Assembly (NCBI RefSeq): GCF_011193355.1
Contig: NZ_CP049780.1
Span: 6,175,798 to 6,239,797, forward strand
From: Streptomyces sp. JB150
Lineage (GTDB): Bacteria > Actinomycetota > Actinomycetes > Streptomycetales > Streptomycetaceae
Reading direction: 5' to 3'
DNA: 64,000 nucleotides
Part shown: one piece after another, positions 53,257 to 62,315 of the stretch
How positions within the stretch are numbered: the first letter of the stretch is position 1
Layout: each line of letters starts with the position of its first letter
The notes under the pieces: model-generated
What the model was told of the DNA's origin: nothing
Seen by the model: the letters and a program-made list of their open reading frames with translations, nothing else
The model's database searches: none
Translations under genes and position numbers: made by a program

Positions 53257-53934
53257 ATGACTGCGATCCGAGTGCTCCTCGTCGACGACGACCCCCTGGT
53301 GCGGGCCGGCCTGTCCTTCATGCTGGGCGGGGCCGGCGACATCGAGATCGTCGGCGAGGCCGCCGACGGCGACGAGGCCGTGGCGCAGGTCGCGCGGACC
53401 CGCCCGGACGTGGTGCTCATGGACATCCGGATGCCGGCGGTGGACGGTCTCACCGCCACCGAACGGCTGCGCTCCCGCGCGGACGCCCCGCAGGTCGTGG
53501 TGCTCACCACGTTCCACGCCGACGACCAGGTGCTGCGCGCCCTGCGCGCGGGCGCCGCCGGATTCGTCCTCAAGGACACCCCGCCCGCCGAGATCCTCGA
53601 CGCCGTACGCAAGGTCGCGGCGGGCGACCCCGTGCTCTCGCCCGCCGTCACCCGGCAGTTGATGGCCCACGCGGCGGGCACCGCCGACGTCCGGCGCACC
53701 CGCGCGCGGGAGCGCATCGCCGTCCTCGGCGAGCGGGAACGCGAGGTCGCCGTCGCGGTGGGCCACGGCCTGTCCAACGCCGAGATCGCCCAGCGGCTGT
53801 TCCTGAGCGTGCCCACCGTCAAGACCCACGTCTCCCGCATCCTCGCCAAGCTGGACCTCAACAACCGCGTCCAGATAGCCCTGCTGGCGTACGACGCGGG
53901 ACTCCTGGACACGGACGACCCCGCCGGGCACTGA
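53257..53934 (+). CDS. NarL/LuxR-type response regulator
   Basis: 225 residues: receiver domain with Asp10-Asp12 and phospho-acceptor Asp56 (DVVLMDIRMPAVDGL), conserved Thr and Lys in TTFHADDQ and VLKDTPP, and a LuxR-type HTH (LGEREREVAVAVGHGLSNAEIAQRLFLSVPTVKTHVSRILAKLDLNNRVQIALLAYDAGL). It probably pairs with the orphan-looking sensor kinase at 44225, since both are NarL-type, on the same strand, and no other partner exists nearby. P450 follows 42 bp later, perhaps as a target or operon member. Confidence 0.93.
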   Translation: MTAIRVLLVDDDPLVRAGLSFMLGGAGDIEIVGEAADGDEAVAQVARTRPDVVLMDIRMPAVDGLTATERLRSRADAPQVVVLTTFHADDQVLRALRAGAAGFVLKDTPPAEILDAVRKVAAGDPVLSPAVTRQLMAHAAGTADVRRTRARERIAVLGEREREVAVAVGHGLSNAEIAQRLFLSVPTVKTHVSRILAKLDLNNRVQIALLAYDAGLLDTDDPAGH

Positions 53935-53976
53935 TCGGGGCGCCCGTCCGTTGACGGGGTGACAGGAGGGACAGAC

Positions 53977-55158
53977 ATGGGGGACCTGATCGATCTCGCC
54001 GCCCACGGCGACGCGTTCCGCACCGACCCGCACCCGGTGTACGCCGAGCTGCGCGCGCGGGGCCCGGTGCACCGGGTGCTGCTGCCGCCGCCCGAGGGGT
54101 ACGAGACCTGGCTCGTGGTGGGGTACGAGGAGGCGCGCGCCGCGCTCGCCGACCCGCGGCTGTCCAAGGACGCGAGCCGGATCGGCATCACTCCGCTCGA
54201 CCAGGAGCTGATCGGGCCGTATCTGCTGGTCGTCGACCCGCCGCGGCACACCCGGCTGCGCTCGCTCGTCACCCGCGCGTTCACCGCCCGCCGGGTGGAG
54301 GAGCTGCGGCCCCGGGTGCAGAGGATCACCGACGACCTGCTCGACGCGATGCTCCCGCTCGGCCGCGCCGACCTCGTCGAATCGCTCGCCTTCCCGCTGC
54401 CCATCACCGTGATCTGCGAGCTGCTCGGCGTGCCCGAGCTGGACCGGGCGGGCTTCCGCGCGCTGTCCACCGAGGTCGTCGCCCCGACGAGCACGCAGAG
54501 CGGCAACGACGCGGTCGCCCGCCTGGGCACCTACCTCACCGAACTGATCGAGGACAAGCGCCGCACCGGCCCCGGCGACGACCTGCTCGGCGCGCTCATC
54601 GGCACCACCACCGAGGACGGCGACCGGCTCTCCCCGGAGGAACTGCGCGGCATGGCCTACCTGCTGCTGATCGCGGGCCACGAGACGACGGTCAACCTCA
54701 TCACCAACGGGGTGCACGCCCTGCTCACCCACCCCGCCCAACTGGCCGCGCTGCGCGCCGACATGACGCTGCTGGACGGCGCCGTGGAGGAGATGCTGCG
54801 CTGGGAGGGCCCGGTGGAGAACGCCACCTTCCGGTACGCCGCCGAGCCGCTGGAGATCGCGGGCACCCGCATCGAGGCGGGCGAGCCCGTCATGATCGGC
54901 CTCACCGCGGGCGACCGCGACGACGCCCGCTATCCCGACGCCCACCGCTTCGACATCCGCCGCGACCCCCGCGGCCACCTCGCCTTCGGCCACGGCATCC
55001 ACTACTGCCTGGGCGCACCCCTGGCCCGGCTGGAGGCACGCACCGCCATCCGCTCCCTCCTCGACCGCGCCCCGGACCTCACCCTGGACGGGTCGCCCGG
55101 CGACTGGCTGCCGGGCATGCTGATGCGCGGCATGCGGAGCCTGCCGGTGCGCTGGTGA
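53977..55158 (+). CDS. Cytochrome P450
   Basis: 393 residues of the actinobacterial soluble type. Key motifs are LIAGHETT in the I helix, EEMLR (ExxR), and the haem-binding FGHGIHYCLGAPLAR with ligand Cys344. The N terminus MGDLIDLAAHGDAFRTDPHPVYAELRARGPVHRV is typical; GGAGGG seven bases before ATG 53977 supports it over an in-frame codon 18 bases upstream. Redox partners are not coded next to it. Substrate unknown; sequence resembles CYP107-like hydroxylases. Confidence 0.92.
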   Translation: MGDLIDLAAHGDAFRTDPHPVYAELRARGPVHRVLLPPPEGYETWLVVGYEEARAALADPRLSKDASRIGITPLDQELIGPYLLVVDPPRHTRLRSLVTRAFTARRVEELRPRVQRITDDLLDAMLPLGRADLVESLAFPLPITVICELLGVPELDRAGFRALSTEVVAPTSTQSGNDAVARLGTYLTELIEDKRRTGPGDDLLGALIGTTTEDGDRLSPEELRGMAYLLLIAGHETTVNLITNGVHALLTHPAQLAALRADMTLLDGAVEEMLRWEGPVENATFRYAAEPLEIAGTRIEAGEPVMIGLTAGDRDDARYPDAHRFDIRRDPRGHLAFGHGIHYCLGAPLARLEARTAIRSLLDRAPDLTLDGSPGDWLPGMLMRGMRSLPVRW

Positions 55159-55350
55159 CCACCCCAGCCACCGGCCTCATCGGCCGGCTTCTGCCTGCGG
55201 CGCCGCGTCCTTCGAACCGCGATGCAGACGCCGCGCCCTGGTACGCGTACGCCTGCCGTGCCCTCCTGCCGCGCGGCCGGCCGTGACCTCCTGCCGCGCC
55301 CGCCCGCCGTGATCTCCCGGTGTGCCGGCCGTACCTCCCGCCACGGCCGC

Positions 55351-56373
55351 CTACCGGAACACCGCCTCGGCCCCGCCCGGAATCTCCGCCAGCCGTACGG
55401 GTCTGCGCTCGCGGCGTGAGCGTTCGCAGGCCTCGGCGATGCGCAGGGCCTGCAGCGCCTCGCGGCCGTCGCACGGGTTGGGCCGCTCGCCCCGTACGAC
55501 CTCGACGAAGGCGGTGAGTTCGGCCCGGTACGCGGGTCCGAAGCGCTCAAGGAACCCGGTCCACGGCCGGGACGCGGCGGGCGGCCCGGTCGGCTCGGTG
55601 GACGCGATCGGCGTTCGGTCGTCCAGGCCGACGACGATCTGGTCCAGCTCCCCGGCCAGCTCCATGCGGACGTCGTAGCCCGCCCCGTTGAGTCGGGTGG
55701 CGGTCGCCGTGACCAGGGTGCCGTCGTCCAGGGTGAGCAGCGCCGCGCCCGTGTCGACATCGCCCGCCGCGCGGAACATCGGCGGACCGGCGTCGGACCC
55801 GGCGGCGTACACCTCGACCACCTCGCGGCCGGTCACCCAGCGGGCGATGTCGAAGTCGTGGATGAGGGTGTCGCGGAACAGCCCGCCGGACAGCGGCAGG
55901 TACTCGGCCGGTGGCGGGGCCGCGTCGGAGGTCATGGCCCGTACGGTGTGCAGCCGCCCGAGCCGCCCCGCGCGGACCGCCTCGCGTGCCCCCGTGTACC
56001 CCACGTCGAAGCGCCGCTGAAAGCCCATTTGCAGGACGGTCCCGGCCGCCTCGACCTCGGCGAGCGCGTGCAGTGTGCCGGGCAGGTCCAGGGCGATCGG
56101 CTTCTCGCAGAACACCGGCAGCCCGGAGCGCGCCGCCCGCCCGATCAGCTCGGCGTGGGCCGCGGTCGCCGTGGTGATCACCACCGCGTCCACCCCCCAC
56201 CGGAAGATCTCCTCCACACCGGGCGCGGCCGTCTCACCCAGCCGGTGGGCCAGTTCCTGGGCCCGCGCGGGGTCCGCGTCCGTCAGGATCAGGGAGCCGA
56301 CATCGCGATGGCGGCTGAGCGTGTTCGCATGGATCGTGCCGATGCGGCCCGTACCGATGACCCCGATGCGCAT
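55351..56373 (-). CDS. Gfo/Idh/MocA-family dehydrogenase (inositol 2-dehydrogenase-like)
   Basis: 340 residues: NAD-binding MRIGVIGTGRIGTIHANTLSRH, the EKPIALDL motif with the catalytic Lys (FCEKPIA), and a conserved LIHDFDIARWVTGREVVEVYA segment (His/Asp of the active site). Members oxidise inositols or sugars. It is divergent from the GntR gene and shares an operator with the ABC importer, so it probably acts on the imported sugar or polyol. ATG 56373 is chosen because longer frames run into the operator. Confidence 0.87.
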   Translation of the reverse strand: MRIGVIGTGRIGTIHANTLSRHRDVGSLILTDADPARAQELAHRLGETAAPGVEEIFRWGVDAVVITTATAAHAELIGRAARSGLPVFCEKPIALDLPGTLHALAEVEAAGTVLQMGFQRRFDVGYTGAREAVRAGRLGRLHTVRAMTSDAAPPPAEYLPLSGGLFRDTLIHDFDIARWVTGREVVEVYAAGSDAGPPMFRAAGDVDTGAALLTLDDGTLVTATATRLNGAGYDVRMELAGELDQIVVGLDDRTPIASTEPTGPPAASRPWTGFLERFGPAYRAELTAFVEVVRGERPNPCDGREALQALRIAEACERSRRERRPVRLAEIPGGAEAVFR

Positions 56374-56415
56374 GGAATCACGGTGGGGGCGGAGCCACCC
56401 CACTGTCAATCCGAA

Positions 56416-56425
56416 TGTCCGGACA
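56416..56425. promoter_or_regulatory. Operator TGTCCGGACA between dehydrogenase and GntR genes
   Basis: A perfect palindrome TGTCCGGACA inside AATGTCCGGACAA. The same 13-base sequence occurs again at 57287-57299 upstream of the importer operon, so it is probably the binding site of the GntR protein coded between them. Confidence 0.75.
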
Positions 56426-56476
56426 ATCGGACTACACAACTTCCCGTCAACCAGTCGTGAAAGCTACGCTCGGCCC

Positions 56477-57241
56477 GTGCCGAAACCAGATGCCGACCCG
56501 ACCGTCCAGCTCGACCTCAGCGTGGACCGCAGTTCGCCGGTCCCGCTGTACTTCCAGCTGTCCCAGCAGCTGGAGTCCGCGATCGAACAGGGGACGCTGA
56601 CCCCGGGCAGCCTGCTGGGCAACGAGATCGAGCTGGCCGCCCGGCTCGGCCTGTCCCGGCCCACCGTCCGCCAGGCCATCCAGTCCCTCGTCGACAAGGG
56701 ACTGCTGGTGCGCCGCCGCGGCGTCGGCACGCAGGTCGTGCACAGCCAGGTCAAGCGCCCCCTGGAGCTGAGCAGCCTCTACGACGACCTGGAGGCGGCC
56801 GGCCAGCGTCCCGCCACGAAGGTGCTGGTCAACACGGTCGTCCCGGCGTCCGCCGAGGTCGCCGCCGCGCTCGGGGTCGCCGAGGACAGCGACGTCCACC
56901 GCGTCGAACGGCTCCGGCTCGCGCACGGTGAGCCGATGGCGTACCTGTGCAACTTCCTGCCGCCCGGTCTGCTCGACCTGGACACCGCGCAGCTGGAGGC
57001 CACCGGCATGTACCGGCTGATGCGGGCCGCCGGGATCACCCTGCACAGCGCCCGGCAGTCCATCGGTGCCCGCGCCGCCACCGCCGCCGAGGCCGAGCGG
57101 CTCGGCGAGACGGAGGGCGCCCCGCTGCTCACCATGCAGCGCACCACCTTCGACGACACCGGCCGCGCCGTGGAGTACGGCACCCACACCTACCGCCCGA
57201 GCCGCTACTCGTTCGAGTTCCAGCTCCTCGTACGGCCCTGA
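56477..57241 (+). CDS. GntR/HutC-family regulator with UTRA domain
   Basis: 254 residues: winged helix (PVPLYFQLSQQLESAIEQGTLTPGSLLGNEIELAARLGLSRPTVRQAIQSLVDKGLLVRRRGVGTQVV, about 20-92) and a UTRA ligand domain (SSLYDDLEAAGQRPATKVLV ... RTTFDDTGRAVEYGTHTYRPSRYSFEF). It sits between its two likely operators and is the probable repressor of the dehydrogenase and sugar-import genes, relieved by a sugar or sugar phosphate. GTG 56477 precedes the family N terminus. Confidence 0.92.
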   Translation: MPKPDADPTVQLDLSVDRSSPVPLYFQLSQQLESAIEQGTLTPGSLLGNEIELAARLGLSRPTVRQAIQSLVDKGLLVRRRGVGTQVVHSQVKRPLELSSLYDDLEAAGQRPATKVLVNTVVPASAEVAAALGVAEDSDVHRVERLRLAHGEPMAYLCNFLPPGLLDLDTAQLEATGMYRLMRAAGITLHSARQSIGARAATAAEAERLGETEGAPLLTMQRTTFDDTGRAVEYGTHTYRPSRYSFEFQLLVRP

Positions 57242-57288
57242 ACCGGCGCCCCGGCGCATGCTCCCGCCGGCGCCGCGGTTCGTCGCAA

Positions 57289-57298
57289 TGTCCGGACA
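57289..57298 (+). promoter_or_regulatory. Operator TGTCCGGACA upstream of the sugar-import operon
   Basis: Second copy of the palindrome (core AATGTCCGGACAA), 142 bp upstream of the binding-protein start and 47 bp after the GntR stop. Confidence 0.75.
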
Positions 57299-57440
57299 AG
57301 GTCACCGACTCGTGCTCCCCGGTCACGAGGGTCGTGGTCCCCGTGTTCGATACTGGGGCGTTTGGGGCCGGTGAGGTGACCGGCCCGAACGTACCGAAGA
57401 ACGACGTATCGACGAACACGGCAAGAAGGGGCACGGCCTC

Positions 57441-58445
57441 GTGGCACGGTTTCGGACCTGGGTAGGCATCGCGGTGGCAGGGGCACTGACACTGTCCCTC
57501 GCAGGGTGCAGCAGCACCGGCGGCAAACGCGCCGAGGACGCCCGCAAGGCCGCGGCCGCCCGGGGAAAGGCGGCGGTGACCACCCCCCGCTGGACCTTCG
57601 CCATGATCACCCACTCGGGTGACGGCGACACCTTCTGGGACATCGTCCAGAGCGGCGCGAAGGAAGCCGCCGCCAAGGACAACATCAACTTCCTCTACTC
57701 GCACGACGACGAGGCCCAGCAGCAGGCCCAGCTCGTCGACGCGGCCATCGACAAGAAGGTCGACGGCATCATCGTCACCCTCGCCAAGCCCGACGCGATG
57801 AAGGCCGCCGTCGCCCGCGCCGTCAAGGCCGGCATCCCCGTGGTGACCGTGAACTCCGGCTCCGAGGAGTCCAAGAAGTTCGGCGCGCTCACCCACATCG
57901 GCCAGGACGAGACCATCGCCGGCCAGGCCGTCGGCGAGGAACTGAACAAGCGCGGCAGGAAGAAGGCACTCTGCGTCCTGCACGAGCAGGGCAACGTCGG
58001 CCACGAGCAGCGGTGCGCCGGCGTGAAGGACACCTTCGACGGCACGGTGCAGAACCTCTACGTCACCGGCACCAGCATGCCCGACGTGCAGTCCGCCATC
58101 GAGGCCAAGCTGCAGACCGACAAGAAGGTCGACGCCGTCGTCACCCTCGGCGCCCCCTACGCCGACACCGCCGTCAAGGCCAGGCAGGGCGCGGGCAGCG
58201 ACGCCGAGATCGACACCTTCGACCTGAACGCCAAGGTCGCCGCCGGCCTCAAGGACGGCACCCTAGGCTTCGCCGTCGACCAGCAGCCCTACCTCCAGGG
58301 CTACCAGGCCGTCGACCTGCTGTGGCTGTACAAGTACAACGCCGACGTCCTCGGCGGCGGCAAGCCCGTGCTCACCGGCCCGCAGATCATCACCAAGGAC
58401 CAGGCCGCCGCCCTGGAGGAGTACACGAAGCGGGGCACCCGATGA
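57441..58445 (+). CDS. Sugar ABC importer, lipoprotein binding protein (RbsB-like)
   Basis: 334 residues with a lipoprotein signal (lipobox LAGC, Cys23) and a type I periplasmic-binding fold: FAMITHSGDGDTFWDIVQSGAKEAAAK, VDGIIVTLAKPDAMKAAVARAVKAGIPVVTVNSGSEESKK, and VVTLGAPYADTAVKARQGAG. It resembles ribose/inositol-type binding proteins. The ATGA overlap with the permease marks an operon. Ligand is not named; presence of an inositol-dehydrogenase-like gene and a ROK kinase suggests an aldose or polyol. Confidence 0.92.
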   Translation: MARFRTWVGIAVAGALTLSLAGCSSTGGKRAEDARKAAAARGKAAVTTPRWTFAMITHSGDGDTFWDIVQSGAKEAAAKDNINFLYSHDDEAQQQAQLVDAAIDKKVDGIIVTLAKPDAMKAAVARAVKAGIPVVTVNSGSEESKKFGALTHIGQDETIAGQAVGEELNKRGRKKALCVLHEQGNVGHEQRCAGVKDTFDGTVQNLYVTGTSMPDVQSAIEAKLQTDKKVDAVVTLGAPYADTAVKARQGAGSDAEIDTFDLNAKVAAGLKDGTLGFAVDQQPYLQGYQAVDLLWLYKYNADVLGGGKPVLTGPQIITKDQAAALEEYTKRGTR

Positions 58446-59479
58446 GCGCGACCACCACCACCGGCGACGAACGCCTGCTGCGCACCTCACCTCTGCGCAA
58501 GCTCCTCGGCCGCCCCGAACTCGGCTCGGTCGTCGGCGCCCTCGCCGTCTTCGTCTTCTTCGCCTTCGCCGCCGACAGCTTCCTGCGCGCCACCAGCCTC
58601 AGCACCGTCCTGTACGCGGCCTCCACGATCGGCATCATGGCCGTCCCGGTCGCGCTGCTGATGATCGGCGGCGAGTTCGACCTGTCCGCGGGAGTCCTGG
58701 TGACGTCGTCGGCGCTGATCTCGTCGATGTTCAGCTACCAGATGACCGCCAACGTCTGGGTCGGCGTCGGCGTCTCGCTGCTGGTCACCCTCGCGATCGG
58801 CGCCTTCAACGGCTTCATGCTGACCCGTACGAAGCTCCCCAGCTTCATCATCACGCTCGGCACCTTCCTCATGCTCACCGGCATGAACCTCGGCTTCACC
58901 AAGCTCATCTCCGGCACCGTCTCCACCAAGACGATCGCCGACATGGAGGGCTTCCCGAGCGCCCGTGACGTCTTCGCCTCGACCCTCACGATCGGCGGCG
59001 TCGACTTCAAGATCACCATCCTGTGGTGGTTCGGGCTCGTCGCCGTCGCCTCCTGGATCCTGCTGCGCACCCGCGCCGGCAACTGGATCTTCGCGGTCGG
59101 CGGCAACCAGGACGCCGCCCGCGCGGTGGGCGTCCCCGTCGCCGCCACCAAGACCGGCCTCTACATGGGCGTCGCCTTCGGCGCCTGGATCGCCGGCCAG
59201 CACCTGCTCTTCTCGTACGACGTCGTCCAGTCCGGCGAGGGCGTCGGCAACGAGCTGATCTACATCATCGCCGCCGTCATCGGCGGCTGCCTGATCACCG
59301 GCGGCTACGGCAGCGCCGTCGGCTCGGCGGTCGGCGCGTTCATCTTCGGCATGACCAGCAAGGGCATCGTCTTCGCCGAGTGGAACCCCGACTGGTTCAA
59401 GTTCTTCCTCGGAGCGATGCTGCTCCTCGCGACCCTGCTCAACGCCTGGGTCCGCAAGCGCGCGGAGGCCACCAAGTGA
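58442..59479 (+). CDS. Sugar ABC importer, permease (RbsC-like)
   Basis: 345 residues with eight to ten helices of the BPD_transp_2 family: [60 protein letters not shown], and [32 protein letters not shown] ahead of the terminal helices. It forms the membrane channel of the importer. Overlaps (ATGA, GTGA) join it to the genes on both sides. Confidence 0.94.
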   Translation: MSATTTTGDERLLRTSPLRKLLGRPELGSVVGALAVFVFFAFAADSFLRATSLSTVLYAASTIGIMAVPVALLMIGGEFDLSAGVLVTSSALISSMFSYQMTANVWVGVGVSLLVTLAIGAFNGFMLTRTKLPSFIITLGTFLMLTGMNLGFTKLISGTVSTKTIADMEGFPSARDVFASTLTIGGVDFKITILWWFGLVAVASWILLRTRAGNWIFAVGGNQDAARAVGVPVAATKTGLYMGVAFGAWIAGQHLLFSYDVVQSGEGVGNELIYIIAAVIGGCLITGGYGSAVGSAVGAFIFGMTSKGIVFAEWNPDWFKFFLGAMLLLATLLNAWVRKRAEATK

Positions 59480-60270
59480 CGACCGACACCGCGACCCGCA
59501 CGGCGCTCGTGGAGCTGACCGGCGTCAGCAAGCACTACGGCAACGTCCGCGCTCTCGAAGGCGTCTCGCTCCAGGTGCGGGCGGGCGAGATCACCTGCGT
59601 GCTGGGCGACAACGGCGCGGGCAAGTCGACGCTCATCAAGATCGTCGCGGGGCTGCACCAGCACGACGGCGGCACCCTGCGCATCGACGGCGAGGAGACC
59701 CGCCTGTCCTCCCCGCGCGAGGCCCTGGACCGGGGCATCGCCACCGTCCACCAGGACCTGGCCGTCGTCCCGCTCATGCCGGTGTGGCGCAACTTCTTCC
59801 TCGGCTCCGAACCGCGGAAGGGAACCGGCCCGTTCAAGCGCATGGACGTCGACTTCATGCGCCGTACGACGCGCGCCGAACTCCTCCGCATGGGCATCGA
59901 CCTCCGTGACGTCGACCAGCCCATCGGCACCCTCTCCGGCGGCGAGCGCCAGTGCGTGGCCATCGCGCGGGCGGTGTACTTCGGCGCGAAGGTCCTCATC
60001 CTCGACGAGCCGACGGCGGCACTGGGCGTCAAGCAGTCGGGCGTCGTCCTCAAGTACGTGGCGGCCGCCCGCGACGAGGGCCTGGGCGTGGTGTTCATCA
60101 CCCACAACCCGCACCACGCGTACCTCGTCGGCGACCGCTTCGTCCTGCTTCGCCGGGGCACCATGGTGGGCAACCACACACGGGACGAGATCTCCCTGGA
60201 CGAACTCACGGACCAGATGGCGGGCGGAACCGACCTCGCCGAGCTGCGCCGCGAACTGAAGCGACTCTGA
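59476..60270 (+). CDS. Sugar ABC importer, ATPase (single-domain RbsA-like)
   Basis: 264 residues: Walker [11 protein letters not shown]-loop [15 protein letters not shown], signature [15 protein letters not shown], Walker [13 protein letters not shown] and the H-loop [10 protein letters not shown]. Classical RbsA proteins are double-length; this one has a single ABC unit, so a homodimer must power the importer, as in the FrcA-type systems. Starts with GTG overlapping the permease stop. Confidence 0.95.
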   Translation: MTTDTATRTALVELTGVSKHYGNVRALEGVSLQVRAGEITCVLGDNGAGKSTLIKIVAGLHQHDGGTLRIDGEETRLSSPREALDRGIATVHQDLAVVPLMPVWRNFFLGSEPRKGTGPFKRMDVDFMRRTTRAELLRMGIDLRDVDQPIGTLSGGERQCVAIARAVYFGAKVLILDEPTAALGVKQSGVVLKYVAAARDEGLGVVFITHNPHHAYLVGDRFVLLRRGTMVGNHTRDEISLDELTDQMAGGTDLAELRRELKRL

Positions 60271-60400
60271 GGGGCGCGGGGCGTGACGATGCGCGGCTCC
60301 GCCGCGTGGGCGCGACAGGCCACAACGGCGCCGCACCCGGCCCGCGACCGGAACCGCGCGATTCCGCACCCCGCACCCCCGTGAGGCAGAATCGGCCCCG

Positions 60401-61546
60401 ATGAGCACCTACGGCACCTTCAGCGCCCCCATCGGCTCCCGGCGTGCCCCCGCCCTCAGAACGATCGGCACCCGGGAACGCCGCTCCCATCTGACCGCAC
60501 CCCGCGTGCCCACGGTCGGCATCGACATCGGCGGCACGAAGGTGATGGCGGGCGTCGTCGACGCCGACGGCAACATCCTGGAGAAGCTGCGCACGGAGAC
60601 CCCGGACAAGTCCAAGAGCCCGAAGGTCGTCGAGGACACCATCGTCGAGCTGGTGCTGGACCTGTCCGACCGGCACGACGTGCACGCCGTCGGCATCGGC
60701 GCGGCCGGCTGGGTCGACGCCGACCGCAACCGGGTGCTGTTCGCCCCCCACCTGTCGTGGCGCAACGAACCGCTGCGCGACCGCATCGCCGACCGGCTCG
60801 CCGTCCCCGTGCTCGTCGACAACGACGCCAACACCGCCGCCTGGGCGGAGTGGCGCTTCGGCGCCGGCCGCGGCGAGGACCACCTCGTCATGATCACCCT
60901 CGGGACCGGCATCGGCGGCGCCATCCTGGAGGACGGCCAGGTCAAGCGGGGCAAGTTCGGCGTGGCCGGCGAGTTCGGCCATATGCAGGTGGTGCCCGGC
61001 GGCCACCGCTGCCCGTGCGGCAACCGCGGCTGCTGGGAGCAGTACAGCTCCGGCAACGCGCTGGTGCGCGAGGCCAGGGAGCTGGCCGCCGCCGACTCCC
61101 CGGTGGCGTACGGGATCATCGAGCACGTCAAGGGCCAGATCGCCGACATCACCGGCCCGATGATCACCGAGCTGGCCCGCGAGGGCGACGCGATGTGCGT
61201 CGAACTGCTCCAGGACATCGGCCAGTGGCTCGGCGTCGGCATCGCCAACCTCGCCGCCGCGCTCGACCCCTCCTGCTTCGTCATCGGCGGCGGCGTCTCG
61301 GCCGCCGACGACCTCCTGATCGGCCCCGCGCGGGACGCCTTCCGACGGCATCTGACCGGCCGCGGCTACCGCCCCGAGGCCCGGATCGTGCGGGCCCAGC
61401 TCGGCCCCGAGGCCGGCATGGTCGGGGCCGCCGACCTCGCCCGGCTCGTCGCCCGCCGCTTCCGCCGCGCCAAGCGCCGCCGCGTGGAGCGCCACGAACG
61501 CTACGAGCGGTACGCGCAGACCCGCCGCGCCCAGGGGGCGCCGTGA
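60401..61546 (+). CDS. ROK-family sugar kinase
   Basis: 381 residues with ATP site GIDIGGTKVMAG (39-50), catalytic Asp in VPVLVDNDANTAAWAEWRFGAG, and the ROK zinc motif GHMQVVPGGHRCPCGNRGCWEQ. Long basic extensions at both ends (RRSHLTAPRVP; RRFRRAKRRRVERHERYERY) are unusual. No HTH is present, so it is an enzyme, probably a glucokinase-like kinase for the imported sugar. It starts 130 bp after the ATPase stop and overlaps the next gene by four bases. Confidence 0.93.
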   Translation: MSTYGTFSAPIGSRRAPALRTIGTRERRSHLTAPRVPTVGIDIGGTKVMAGVVDADGNILEKLRTETPDKSKSPKVVEDTIVELVLDLSDRHDVHAVGIGAAGWVDADRNRVLFAPHLSWRNEPLRDRIADRLAVPVLVDNDANTAAWAEWRFGAGRGEDHLVMITLGTGIGGAILEDGQVKRGKFGVAGEFGHMQVVPGGHRCPCGNRGCWEQYSSGNALVREARELAAADSPVAYGIIEHVKGQIADITGPMITELAREGDAMCVELLQDIGQWLGVGIANLAAALDPSCFVIGGGVSAADDLLIGPARDAFRRHLTGRGYRPEARIVRAQLGPEAGMVGAADLARLVARRFRRAKRRRVERHERYERYAQTRRAQGAP

Positions 61547-62139
61547 CCTCGGCTCCCCTGCCGCACCAGCCCGGCCCGCCCGACGAGCCGCCGCGCCCCG
61601 CCGAGGACCGCGGCCACATGATCCGCCGCCGCGCGCTGACCCTGCTCATCATCGTGCTGCTCATCGGCGTCCCGGCCGGCTACCTCGTCATCTCCGCGAA
61701 CCAGAGCCGCGACAGCGGCAAGGACAAGGAGAAGAAGTACTCCGCGACCGGCCTCACCGAGGGCTGGCCGTCGAAGGTGCAGCGCCGCCTCTACCAGGTG
61801 CCGATACCGCACCCGTCGAACAAGGTCGCCTGGTACGAGACCAACAACTGGAAGACCAGCCGCCTCTACGTCCAGTTCCAGACCACGCACGACGGCCTGG
61901 ACGCCTTCCTGAACGAGCTGGGCGCCGGCCGCGGCGACCTGGTCAAGGACGACATCGCCATCGGCGCCCGCGACCGCGACGTCACCGGCTGGAAGTTCAC
62001 CGGCCCCGGCGCCCGGACCGGCCCGAACTACGGCCTGGTGCGCGAGCAGAAGAACCCCAAGCCGACCCAGCACGTCGTCGTGAACTTCGGCAATCCGACG
62101 TATCCGATGGTGTACGTCGTCTCGCGCACCACTCCCTGA
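61543..62139 (+). CDS. Single-pass membrane or secreted hypothetical protein
   Basis: 198 residues: a Pro-rich cytoplasmic start, one helix (ALTLLIIVLLIGVPAGYLVISA, about 31-52) and an outside domain (SATGLTEGWPSKVQRRLYQVPIPHPSNKVAWYETNNWKTSRLYVQFQTTHDGLDAFLNELGA ...). No domain recognised. GTGA overlap with the ROK gene suggests co-production, but a functional link is only inferred. Confidence 0.75.
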   Translation: MTSAPLPHQPGPPDEPPRPAEDRGHMIRRRALTLLIIVLLIGVPAGYLVISANQSRDSGKDKEKKYSATGLTEGWPSKVQRRLYQVPIPHPSNKVAWYETNNWKTSRLYVQFQTTHDGLDAFLNELGAGRGDLVKDDIAIGARDRDVTGWKFTGPGARTGPNYGLVREQKNPKPTQHVVVNFGNPTYPMVYVVSRTTP

Positions 62140-62315
62140 CGCAGCGGCCCCTGCCCTGGCCTGGCCCCGCTCCGACCCCGCTTCGGCCCCGTCCCGGCCC
62201 GGCTTCGGCTCCGCTCCGGCCCGGCCCCGGACGGCCGCCGGGGCCGACTGTCAGACCCGGCCCGTAGAGTCGAAGACGACTGATCGACGCGCACGGGCGG
62301 GAGGTGACCAGACGT

